Part shown: positions 39,501 through 47,859 of the stretch, piece by piece
Position numbering within the stretch: position 1 is the first letter of the stretch
Layout: every line of letters begins with the position of its first letter
Source of the DNA: Symsagittifera roscoffensis
Lineage: Eukaryota > Xenacoelomorpha > Acoela > Convolutidae
Direction: 5' to 3'
Length of the DNA stretch: 64,000 bases
NCBI RefSeq assembly: GCF_963678635.1
Contig: NC_087065.1
Coordinates: 3,896,534 to 3,960,533 of the forward strand
Notes under the pieces: generated by a model
Database searches by the model: none
The model's input: only the letters and a program-made list of their open reading frames with translations
Told to the model about the DNA's origin: nothing
Made by a program: the position numbers and the translations under genes

Positions 39501-42500
39501 TTTAATTATAAAACAATTCAACTCAAAAACTCGCTATTTAACACACCCCCCTGTCACACACACACATGGGCGAAATTAGGAGGGGGGGTGGACGGACGCT
39601 CCCTTCCCTCAGAAATTCGACCCCCTCCGACCCCAAGGGTCCCACCTTTGTACTATTTTGAAGAATTATCCATTTTTGGTGACGAACCCTAAAAATTTTC
39701 TAAGAGCGCCTTCGGCGCCATATATAATAATTTTGAGGAGGGGAAAAAACCTTTCCAAAAGTGCCTAAAAACGCCTTTTTTGGCCAATTTTTTTCAAAAC
39801 TTCGTCTGCGGCGCAGAAAACTTGGCCAAAACAGGATTTTTTTTAGTGCTTTGGGAGAGCTCGAAAAACTATATTGGGACCCAAAAATAAGGTCGTCAAA
39901 ATTTTCGAAAAGTTTTTGAAAATCCGCACCCCCCCTCCCCCCGAAAAAATCCTAGATCCGCCCCTGCACACACACACTTCCAGATCAAAATAGCAGCACG
40001 AAGCAATAACTCAACGAAATATTTCGCGTTCAAAACATTTCAAGATTTTAAAGTGGAAAGTGACAAGGGAATAAATGGTTTAAAAATTTGTTCATTCATC
40101 GACAAGCAACATGGAAAAAGGGAATGAGTTATGCTGCAGAAAATAATTAAATTTGTTCAAATAAAGTAAACGGACAAAACGGATTTTTAAACAAATGAAT
40201 TGCTTCGGTGCCTTAGGCACAATTGGTCGTGCTAGAATATCAGGAGCAGTATGAAAAAATTGAGTTATTGTAGAAATCCCTATTTTAAAAAATGAAAGAG
40301 GCAAAATTCTGGATAGTGGTTCCTTAAAAATTAAAAACTGTGATGAAAACAGTTGATATGTGTACAAAAAAACCGCTCACGTAGAGATTATGGACCAAAA
40401 TACCACTTCCAGAGAACACTCGTAACATGCCTCGGAGCGAAAGGAGTGATTAAAACTTTTTCAAAAATCGACCAAATTAATTTTCCGAGCTCTCTCAAAA
40501 CACTCTCGAAAAAACAGTCCAAAAACGGTGTTATAATTCACTTTTTGGAAGGTACTAAGCAAAAATAAACAAAAAATTCGACGCGCCCTCTTAAAATTAG
40601 GCGCCTTGAGAAAAAAAAAATTTATGGTCGGCTAGCGAAAAAATGATGTCGTAAAAGAGTAACACAGGGAGGCCCTTTGAATTGTCAGGGGTTCGAATCC
40701 CTGAGAAGCCCCTCTCCTCCCCCTTCACTTTTGTCAAATTTCGCTGCAATGACTCTCTCTAAGTTAAGAAATCATCGAAAAAAACTTTGTCGAAAATTTT
40801 AACAGATCTACTTTGATGACCAGACAAAACAGATGTCCACTTGTGAGCACTTCAAAGTTGGAGGGTGAATCCAGATTCTCTGGTGCACATTGTCCGGTGG
40901 CAAAAGAGACCAGTTTTCTTAAGCCATGGGCCAGGAAGTTGACCTTGTCTATCGGATCTTTCAGGTGGATTGCAATGCACTTTCTGAAGCGAACAGTTCA
41001 GTTTAATTTATTTTCAAAATTTTGAATTTATTAATAGTTTTGCACAAACATATCTTCCACGGGTTACCATACATTCCTGGCCTTATATGTCAACAGTAAC
41101 TATTCAATTTCATCAAACTATTCTTAATACTATCATGTGCAATATTTTTTGAAACAAAATTAGGTTTCTTGGAACTAAAAGCTGTTTTTTGAAAATGAAG
41201 GGTTTTTGTTGAAAATTCCAGATTTTAACTTGAAATTAAGTTTAAAATTTGAGGCCATAACAAGGGAATTAGCCATAAAAAAGGCTCATACATACTTAAA
41301 GAAGGAGGATTGAGGCCATAATAACTTGAAGATGGAAATAGAAGTCTTGAAAAACTACACTAACTTTAGGAAGAGTTTGCCGACTTGTGCGCTTTCGTGC
41401 CAATCAGGAGCATTCAACACATATCTCAGAGTCTCTCCAATCATATTCAGTGCATCTGTTTGACTCCACAAGTTCAGAGTCTGGTTCTGGGTCAAACTAG
41501 TCTAAAAATTAAGAAGACGCTAACTTTGGAATATCTTTTTGACATTGAAACTGCGACTGAAGACCCTTCAATCAGACACACACTACACGCTATCACTTAT
41601 GCGAGGTAACAGAAATATCCGGAAAAAAACAATCGTACACTAGACGAACAGAGACGAGGATCGAAAGCATAGACGTACACGCCCACTTTTTTATCAAATA
41701 TAACTTTTTACTTCCTATTACTGAATAGCATAAAAAAAGAACACAAAAGTCGATTTTTTCTGAAAAAAAAATCAAACCTGGGCTACATTACACAACATCT
41801 CTGAGCGTGCGGCATTGGCGTCATTGAGCACTATTCGTGAGTACAACTCGTAGTCTGTGATATCGACCAGTGCTCGGAGAATGACTCCGATTGGTATGTG
41901 GAAAGCTTGTCTCAAGTAGATCATGTTACAAACTACTCGTTGAGTTTTGGTGTAGTGAAGTATGTTGGTGCAAATACTCCCGTCCGCATCTACGCACCTG
42001 GAAGGAATATAGGATAACAAAAGCAAACCAAAGTCAGGGGGTACCTGATTCGAAAGGTGATGCGTAATTTTCAAAATGTGTCAAACTGTCAGAAATTGGA
42101 CATTTCCCAAGTCAACAGCAGCTTGCTTATCAAAATTGGAAGAATTCTCTTAAGCGACATCTTCCCAGGTTATTTAGATTTAACTAAATTTTTTTCTCTC
42201 TCGAAATTTTTACTCTCTTCGTTTTAGAAAATAAGCACATTACCACAACGAAACCCCAGCATTTTCAGTTTTACTCGATGTATTTTGAAATGACAAACGC
42301 TTGAACATTTTTCATACATTTCAGAGACAAAACTTATTCAGGCAATTCGCATTTCAAAGACAGCCAAAGAACGAAAAAGTCTTTACGTACCTCATAGACA
42401 CTCCGAACTCCGTGAACTCGGCGTTCTTCTGTTTCCATGTATGCCTCTCAACTGCAACTGGGAAATTCCTCCTCTGTTGGACCAGCATACGGACCACTTT

Positions 42501-44844
42501 CTCCGACCCATTCACAAGAAAGTAGCCCCCAATGTCTTCCGGGTCCTCCTTGTGTTTTATGAACTCAGCGGGACTCATTTTGCTGAGAATGCAGGAGTCC
42601 GATTTGACCATGATCGGAATCTCGCCCATTTTGCGCTAAAGATAACTCTAATTTATTAGAAAAATAATTAGAAAACTAACACGCGAATACAAGGTTCCCT
42701 GCAGGTCGGAACAATAACCCTTAGTCGTATTTCGTCGTCGGATCAACAAGTGAGTTATTTGACCAAGACACTCGATTATGTAACATTCTATATAACTTCA
42801 GTAATCTGTTCAAAAGTTAATAACAATTGAGGTGTAAATCAAACAACTGTATAAACTGAAAACACAGTCAAATTTCAGATAATTCACAACAAGTGAGTTA
42901 TTTGACCAAGACACTCGATTATGTAACATTTTATATAACTTCAGTAATCTGTTCAAAAGTTAAGAACAATTGAGGTGTAAATTAAACAACTGTATAAACT
43001 GAAAACACAGTCAAGATAGTTCTTATGTCCCAAGAAGGATTACTTAGCTTCTCTTTACCTCAGTGAGTGTGATGCGGCCGGCCACTTCCACCGACATTCC
43101 AACAGTCAGTACTCCAGAGTAGGACTTGCCACTCATCCTCGCCTCACTCGGGTAGCCACATCTCGACTTCACATCACCCATTCCCTTATACAGACAGACA
43201 CAGAGGTGTAAAACAAAGTAGGGCAATGACACTTGATATAAGTGATCAGATCTCACGATTTTCACTTTTATGGTTGGTGTCTAAAATTTGACTGCACACA
43301 ATAACCATTATGGCTATTGAGAAATGAATAATTTGAAGGGGCAAATTGAATAATTAAAAGGGGCAAAATTTTGAAAAAACAGGCCAAAAAGGACGTTTTT
43401 AGGCATTTTTTTGGAAAATTTTGACCGAAAATTTGCCTTTTTTCGGCGAGCGCTCCTCCCTCAAAAATAGTAGAAAGAAAATGTTTAGGTTCTGTCACCA
43501 AAAATGGATTTCTCAAAAAAGTACAAACGGGGACCCTTGGGGTCGGCAGGATGTCGAGTACCTGAGGAGGGGGTACGTCCGCAGCCCCCCCCCCCTAAAT
43601 CCGACCCTGATTACATGCTATTTTGGCAAGTAACAATAAGCTTTGGACTATTTTCTGCAAAATGCAAATCTTGCTGAAAAATTTTACACCCCTGACATCA
43701 TTTTTCTAAAAAGTTTTTACCACCTTAAGATTTTTTTTTCCAAATTTTTTACACCCCTGACCCCGAAGTTTTTTACACCCGAAGTGTATCCGTTTCAAGT
43801 TTTCTTAAATCCCTGACAACTTTTTCGAAGTTTTTTACACCCGAAGTGTATCCGTTTCAAGTTCTCTTAAATCCCTGACAACTTTTTCGAAGTTTTTTAC
43901 ACCCGAAGTGTATCCATTTCAAAATCCCTGACAACTTTTTCGAAGTTTTTTACACCCCTGACCTTATCGGACGAGTATCCGGTGGAGGTACTGGTTCCTC
44001 GTAATGACGCATTTCTGAAGCTGATCTTCACTCTATTGCCTGCAATTTCGAACTCAATTGGGTTGATGCCACTCACAGCCGTACGGAGTCCTTTGCTCAC
44101 AAACCAGTTGAACGAATCAATGTGCGGTCTGTGTCAAGGATACAAGTATGATAAGTGATTCCTTAGAAATAGCAACTAACAGATGGCAAAACCCGTTTGC
44201 GAAAAACTTCTGACTATCATTTTTTTTGTCATGAACACAGGTACAGCTTTAGGGGAATTCGGCTTCTTTGCCATCCAAAGAGACATTGTCCCATGTGCAA
44301 AAAACCTCCCCCCTAAAACTAAACTCCAATATCAAGTCGTAAGGCTGGCCATGTACTATGCTCAAACCTGATTGGCTGAAAAATATTACTTTCAACAAGT
44401 GAACAATCTACCCCCTAAATTGATTTAAAGGGAAGATTATTCACTTAGTCCTAAACATCGTTTATGAGAATAATAATAAACGAGATCAACTTTTAGCCGA
44501 CTAACTCTAGTACTTTATTAAATCGCCAATACCCATTTTGGGGAGTACCGTAGGAAGGGGGATTGGTGTAATCTTAGAACTGTCAGGCAGACACATCAAT
44601 TTAGGAACCAACTATCATTCTTGTACCTGGTCAATTCTTTCAGTTTCGCATTCTGGGCTGCAGCCGGGATAGCGTAGTCAGGTCTCGTCGAGCTATTTGC
44701 AAGTTGCGGGCCTGGTTTACTTCGAGACAATTTCGGTGACTTTTTAATGGTTTTCTTCGACTTCGGCGTCACGGTATTTGATATTAGGTTTTCTTGAGCG
44801 GCTGGGAGCTCTTCGAAGTGATCGGGTTCGTCTTTAACATTCAT
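30170..44844 (-). CDS. POLR1B: RNA polymerase I subunit 2 (RPA2/RPA135), 12 exons
   Basis: Second-largest catalytic subunit of nucleolar RNA polymerase I, which transcribes the rRNA precursor. Exons (5' to 3', minus strand): 44844-44627, 44128-43963, 43184-43059, 42635-42391, 41997-41778, 41501-41365, 40983-40812, 39357-39047, 38693-37813, 35288-35004, 31706-31285, 30583-30170. All introns are GT/AG and all joins stay in phase, giving ~1,198 residues (about 1,135 in human). Family marks, in order: protrusion, PHIDSFNWF (residues ~74-82); lobe, exons 3-7; fork, [53 protein letters not shown], which favours Pol I over Pol II or [13 protein letters not shown] (E798, D799); [12 protein letters not shown] (~921-932); C-terminal zinc finger with Cys 1111, 1114, 1139 and 1142. 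Oddities: an N-terminal ~60-residue Lys/Pro-rich extension, and Ala where the family has His in the GDK..RHGQKG motif. The exon 7/8 join is the least certain. Confidence 0.96.
31285..31706 (-). CDS. POLR1B: POLR1B exon 11 (GDK / hybrid-binding motif)
   Basis: The acceptor is GATTTTAG|GA and the donor GATGCG|GTTAGA. The frame would otherwise reach a stop 10 codons on, and the join to exon 12 restores TTGPIDA-ITEQP, which matches the human TTGARDRVTNQP. It encodes [32 protein letters not shown] and [12 protein letters not shown] (residues 921-1061). Both active-centre lysines are kept, but the usual His is Ala. Confidence 0.95.
32080..32800 (+). repeat. ~130-bp repeat family in POLR1B intron 10
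   Basis: Several diverged units have the order catatctcg, aaaa, gagca, attt-agg-gcagatttgcaa, cctgagagtaccctgatag, accctat...ggt. This is the plus-strand form of the units at 56.4-57.6 kb. Confidence 0.65.
33545..33900 (+). repeat. GC-islanded interspersed repeat, copy in POLR1B intron 10
   Basis: This copy is colinear with 39600-39920. Shared landmarks in order: a ccctttggtactttt / gggtcccacctttgtactat start, a gaccctaaaattttc block, ggcgcctccgg / gcgccttcggcgcc, aaaacg, and tgggagagctc. It has no coding capacity. Confidence 0.65.
34490..34740 (+). repeat. Partial copy of the same interspersed repeat, POLR1B intron 10
   Basis: It carries the ccctcccctctgagggac block, agggtccccacttag, and ccggccaaccctaaaattttt followed by taggcctc, matching the first half of the copy at 39560-39720. 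The second half is missing. Confidence 0.5.
34860..34925 (-). repeat. Dispersed repeat, inverted relative to 36780-36860
   Basis: On the minus strand this reads caaggataaccggttgctat, then gcaagtagcacagaatgttc and cgaccacat. The copy at 36790-36845 on the plus strand reads the same with two or three changes. The two inverted copies are 1.9 kb apart in neighbouring introns of POLR1B, on either side of exon 10. Confidence 0.6.
35004..35288 (-). CDS. POLR1B: POLR1B exon 10
   Basis: The acceptor is ATTTTAG|TT and the donor ATCATAG|GTCAGT (phase 1). It encodes the hybrid-binding-domain insert, including [20 protein letters not shown], and ends VTRNPIIG just before the GDK motif (residues 826-921). 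Confidence 0.93.
37813..38693 (-). CDS. POLR1B: POLR1B exon 9 (largest exon)
   Basis: The acceptor is GTTTTTAG|A and the donor TTTGA|GTACGT (phase 1). It encodes [20 protein letters not shown], a Pol I-specific middle domain, [18 protein letters not shown], and [17 protein letters not shown] near the catalytic centre (residues 532-826). An in-frame ATG at 38707 lies in the intron and is not the start of translation. Confidence 0.96.
39047..39357 (-). CDS. POLR1B: POLR1B exon 8 (fork domain)
   Basis: The acceptor is probably CTATCTGAG|TTT and the donor TTTCAAC|GTTAGT (phase 2). It encodes [10 protein letters not shown], then the fork hallmark [20 protein letters not shown] with [15 protein letters not shown] (residues 429-532). 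The upstream boundary is less certain because an in-frame ATG and other AGs lie just before it. Confidence 0.9.
39560..39966 (+). repeat. Interspersed repeat, fullest copy (POLR1B intron 7)
   Basis: It starts within a G-rich block (ggagggggggtggacgga), has a gaccccctccgaccccaagg block, the gcgccttcggcgcc palindrome near 39708, and tttgggagagctcgaaaaac. It ends in a C-rich block with cctagatccgcccctg. It is related to copies at 33545 and 34490 (same strand) and at 40340 and 43380 (opposite strand). Flanking CA microsatellites are present. No protein is encoded and no clear target-site duplication is visible. Confidence 0.65.
40340..40625 (-). repeat. Interspersed repeat, reverse copy (POLR1B intron 7)
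   Basis: In reverse complement it shares ggcgcctaattttaagaggg and tttgagagagctcgg with the copy at 39560, and is shorter and more diverged. It lies ~400 bp from that copy in the opposite orientation, so the intron RNA could fold into a long hairpin. Confidence 0.55.
40685..40704 (+). other. tRNA T-arm-like hairpin
   Basis: TCAGGG and CCCTGA flank GTTCGAAT, giving a six-pair stem and a loop like the tRNA T arm and B box. The flanks do not make an acceptor or D arm, so this is a tRNA-derived remnant rather than a tRNA gene. Confidence 0.4.
40812..40983 (-). CDS. POLR1B: POLR1B exon 7
   Basis: The acceptor is GCTTCAG|A. It encodes [17 protein letters not shown], then a [19 protein letters not shown] segment and LTSGHLF (residues 371-428), colinear with the human KSNTEKFYML...KGECMEDNPDSL...LTPGQLF segment. 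The 3' end is uncertain: a donor at AAA|GTAGAT (exon to 40812) or at CTG|GTCATC (exon to 40821) both keep the frame. Confidence 0.85.
41365..41501 (-). CDS. POLR1B: POLR1B exon 6
   Basis: The acceptor is TTTTTAG|ACT and the donor CTAAA|GTTAGT (phase 2). It encodes [20 protein letters not shown], then a [18 protein letters not shown] segment that aligns with the POLR1B LGECFRVKLNVPDWYPNEQ region (residues 326-371). Confidence 0.88.
41778..41997 (-). CDS. POLR1B: POLR1B exon 5
   Basis: The acceptor is TTCCAG|G and the donor CCCAG|GTTTGA. It completes the codon for R and encodes [15 protein letters not shown] through [19 protein letters not shown] (residues 252-325), matching the POLR1B lobe (LPLGFALKALV..SDYQ in human). 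Confidence 0.92.
42391..42635 (-). CDS. POLR1B: POLR1B exon 4
   Basis: The acceptor is TCTTTAG|CGC and the donor ATGAG|GTACGT (phase 2). It encodes [14 protein letters not shown], the [16 protein letters not shown] core and the RRNFPVA motif, all hallmarks of the RPB2-family protrusion/lobe boundary (residues 171-252). Confidence 0.95.
42744..43014. repeat. 143-bp direct tandem duplication in POLR1B intron 3
   Basis: The segment 42744-42871 (starting caacaagtgagttatttgac and ending cacagtcaa) is repeated at 42887-43014 with only a few changes. This is a recent two-copy duplication just upstream of exon 3 on the genomic plus strand. Confidence 0.85.
43059..43184 (-). CDS. POLR1B: POLR1B exon 3
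   Basis: A 126-bp phase 0-0 exon with acceptor TATAAG|GGA and donor ACTGAG|GTAAAG. It encodes [20 protein letters not shown] and continues through SYSGVL to GRITLTE (residues 129-170), which aligns with the YPAECR...SYRG segment of animal POLR1B. Confidence 0.9.
43380..43620 (-). repeat. Interspersed repeat, reverse copy (POLR1B intron 2)
   Basis: On the plus strand it reads ggacccttggggtcgg and later gggggtacgtccgcagccc, the reverse complement of the 39570-39650 block. The agctc and gcgcc centre is degenerate. Confidence 0.6.
43741..43960. repeat. ~66-bp tandem repeat beside the POLR1B exon 2 donor
   Basis: Three to four units contain cgaagttttttacacccgaa, gtgtatccgtttcaag and ttaaatccctgacaactttt. 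The last unit is shortened and the array stops at the exon 2 splice donor (43962), leaving no ordinary intron sequence between them. Confidence 0.85.
43963..44128 (-). CDS. POLR1B: POLR1B exon 2
   Basis: The acceptor is GACACAG|A and the donor GATAAG|GTCAGG. It encodes the conserved start of the protrusion domain, [15 protein letters not shown], then the family-typical NPIEFEI stretch (residues ~73-128). The donor lies directly against the 66-bp tandem repeat in the following intron (43741-43960). Confidence 0.92.
44627..44844 (-). CDS. POLR1B: POLR1B exon 1 (start codon)
   Basis: It starts at ATG 44844-44842 ([12 protein letters not shown]). The residues up to ~66 are Lys-, Ser- and Pro-rich and look like a disordered lineage-specific extension. 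The exon ends ACCAG|GTACAA in phase 2, which would otherwise run into a stop 10 codons later. No upstream in-frame ATG is needed. The 5' UTR is not resolved. Confidence 0.85.
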
Positions 44845-44989
44845 ATTCAAACCATATTATCTAAAAAGATTACAAGAGTAGATGATTTTTGGGAGCGGCG
44901 CAAGTAGAGACGTTTGGTTGGTCATTCAATTTATTTAAAAAAAACTAGCAAGCGTGTCTAAAAGGATCAATCAGCTCACAAAAAATTTG

Positions 44990-46200
44990 TTGTTTTTCTG
45001 ATCATGCTAATCAAAATAAAGCATATCATAAACCGGTTTGAAAAACTATAAATTTTGTAGACCGAATCGGTTGGCGAAAAGTTAAAATTTTCCTATGCAA
45101 GCTAATCAAGCAATGAAATTTTCTCAAGTTATTTCAAAAAGGTAATCGGATGAAAAGCTTTAGTTTTTTAATTGGAGTCACGCCATCGATACAAAATTTG
45201 AACTATTTCAAGTTAATTGAAAGAGCAAATCGGTTCGCTAAAAGTTGATTTTTCTGAAGCAAGCTATTCAAACTAAGCAACTTTGAAGTAAGTCAAGTTA
45301 TTTCATGGAGCAATCGGCTGGCCGAAAGTTGAGGATGTTCTATTGAAGCCAATCAAGTGATGAAACTTTTGAAATATTGCAAGTTCTTTCATAGAGTTAA
45401 TCGTTTCGAGAAAAAATTAGTTCGAAACTTAGTTCGAAAAAAATAGTTCGAAACAAGCTATGAAACTTTGAAAAAGTTCAAATTATTTCGGACCGAATAG
45501 GTACGCGAAAAATTTAATTCATATAAGCAAGCCATGAAACTCTGAAACTTTTCACATTATTTCATAAGAGAAATCGGATGGCGAAAAATTTACTCAAGTA
45601 ACTTCATAAGGGAAATCGGATGGCGAAAGATTTACTCAAGCAATGAAACTTTGAAATAATTTAAGTTTTTTCATGGAGGGAAACGGATGACGAAAACTTC
45701 GGCTTTCTCTATTGCAGCCATTCAAACGATAAAACTTTGAAATATTGGTTCTTAGACCGAAACGTTTTCCGAAAAATTTATTTTTTCTATGCAAGCTATT
45801 CAAGCAGAAATACTTAGAAACATAGAGCCAATCAGTTTCTTTTTCAAGCTATTCAGGTAATTAAACTTTGGATAATTTCAAATGAACTTATAAAATGAAT
45901 CGGATGGCAAAAAATTTCCATTTCTCGATTAAAACCATTCAAATAATGAAACTTTGAAAAACTCAGTTCTTTCATAGAGCAAAACATTTGGCGAATTGTT
46001 GAGATTTTTCTATGCAAGCTACTTAATCAACGAAATTTTGAAATACTTCAGGTTGTTTCATAGACCAAATCGGTTCGCGAAAAGTTTGAGTTGTTCTAAG
46101 CAGGCTATTCAAGTGATGAAAATTTGAAAAAATTTTGCAGCTATTTCATAGTGCGAATCGATTTGCCAAAAATTAGTTTTCTCAAACATGGTGGTTGCTG
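44990..46200 (-). repeat. Degenerate ~90-100 bp satellite array (inverted)
   Basis: The reverse complement gives the 25.6-27.5 kb unit: ccgatt, aaataacttga, tttcattgcttgattagctt, gcatag, aattttaacttttcgccaac. There are about 12 diverged units. The array begins just upstream of POLR1B exon 1, about 150 bp beyond the start codon, so it covers the promoter-proximal region. Confidence 0.78.
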
Positions 46201-46821
46201 TTTTCAGCTGATTCGTTTCAGACTGAAATGAATCTGTAACTGCAATTTTTGGAGGAAAAGTGAGCAGTTACAGTCTAGGTTTGAAGTTGAGTCGAGTTCG
46301 TCCTGTTCAAATAGCTTCAAGAATTCTAGAAACTTCCAGCTTAAGATTGTTTAAAAATATGAAGAGTCAATCTGATATTGACTGAAAAATACCATAACAT
46401 TCTAAATTCTGTGAAGATTTTTTTAAACGTTGAGCTCGATGATCGCTCTTAACCATTGCACCTTATGGCAGATAAAACATGGCATTAGTTTTTCTGTCAT
46501 TCGTTTAATATATAAGATAAAAAGATGAGATAATACAAGATTCGAAAATCGCAACGCCATTAGTTCATTTTGAAATTCTAAATTCAATGATAGATTCTGT
46601 TTTTGGCAATTTGTGAAGGATATTACATCAGACTAGAAAGATTCTATGCCCGATAATAAATTGATAAACTAAACAAAAAATTATCTGATGCTGAAAAGCA
46701 CGCTTATAAAAAGTAAGTACCCAGCAGCAAACGATTTATATACATATGTACAGCTTAAAACAGAAAAACGAAATAAAACTTTACAGAAAAAAATTCCTTG
46801 GGGGACGTGTTTCATTGACCT

Positions 46822-47718
46822 TTATCTATTTTTCACAGCTACCGCAATATCTTCGAAGTACTGATCCCGCTTGTCGGCATTCGGAAATATGAGTTCTCGG
46901 CTTTCTTCTGTTACGTAATCCGAAATAAACTTTTCATTCAGCAACTCTTCCCTGAAATCATTCAGCATATATATTTGCGCTTCTAAAATCTCGCCGTTTT
47001 CTAGCTTTACTTGAACAGCCTCACGACTATACAACAAAGGAACTTGTTCGAAACGGTCTAACACGTTCCAGTCCTCCGAAACACTATAAAGCTCGCCAAC
47101 AACTCGTAATCCAGTTCCCTTTTTGTTCAAAACAAATGGTACATTGAATGAAGTCGTTACCACAAATGGATATTTTTCAGCCGAAGTTGCGGTTCCGATT
47201 AGTCTATGACCACTCAATGCATGATGATTGACTCGTGTTTTCCGCAACGTTCCGTAACAAAACAAAAGATTTGATACCGGATTCTTAACTTCTTGAATAA
47301 TTTGTTTGACAGACGAGAACCAGTCGCTTGCAATTTCAAGAGTTTTAGCTTCTTCAACTGTGTATTCAGCGAGGAATTTCTTGTGTAGCAACTCTGGTTT
47401 GAAGTTACTCAAAACATACACCTCGACATCAACTTCAGATCCACTCTCTTGTTCAACTTTGATGGTTTTTCGGTCATACAGATCAGGTACATGTTCAACT
47501 CGGTCTAAAACTTCAATATCATCACCCACATCGTATATTTCTCCATTAATATTGAAACCCAATCCCGGTTTGTTCAGGATGTAAGGGTTGTTGAAAAAAG
47601 AGGCAGTGATTAGAGGGTACCTCTCGACTGTTCTTGCCCGGCTTACTAGACGGTATTTATTCATGAAATGATGAGAGGGCAAACCGGTCTTCAGCGTACC
47701 GTATGTGAAAATAAGCAT
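46822..47718 (-). CDS. Two-domain gamma-glutamylaminecyclotransferase-like protein
   Basis: Intronless 298-residue frame starting at ATG 47718. It contains two GGACT/AIG2-fold domains in tandem: residues 1-~146 (YGTLK at 6-10, GFNINGEIYD at 54-63, putative catalytic Glu75 in DRVEHVPDLY) and ~150-298 (YGTLR at 155-159, GTGLRVVGEL at 201-210, Glu224 in DRFEQVPLLY). GGACT-family enzymes release 5-oxoproline from gamma-glutamyl-amine bonds. The YGTL loop and this Glu form the active site, and both domains keep them. A typical GGACT is ~150 residues, so this is an internal duplication or fusion. Substrate is inferred from the family only. It shares strand and ancestry with the genes at 50622 and 59345. 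No signal peptide is seen, so a cytosolic location is expected. Confidence 0.88.
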   Translation of the reverse strand: MLIFTYGTLKTGLPSHHFMNKYRLVSRARTVERYPLITASFFNNPYILNKPGLGFNINGEIYDVGDDIEVLDRVEHVPDLYDRKTIKVEQESGSEVDVEVYVLSNFKPELLHKKFLAEYTVEEAKTLEIASDWFSSVKQIIQEVKNPVSNLLFCYGTLRKTRVNHHALSGHRLIGTATSAEKYPFVVTTSFNVPFVLNKKGTGLRVVGELYSVSEDWNVLDRFEQVPLLYSREAVQVKLENGEILEAQIYMLNDFREELLNEKFISDYVTEESRELIFPNADKRDQYFEDIAVAVKNR

Positions 47719-47859
47719 GGTTCATCTGAATTTCAATCAGTAAAACATAGTGCACATTTTGCGACCATCCTCTTACAATTAATTTTACAGAAAAGGCATG
47801 GTTGCATATTGCTTCGTTTTACTAGTCAAACCTCAGGGAATTCAAATCAGTATTCGTAA

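Noticed and set aside
40640-40720. Possible tRNA gene around the TTCGAAT loop
   Set aside because: Only a T-arm-like hairpin can be formed. No acceptor stem, D arm or anticodon arm fits upstream.
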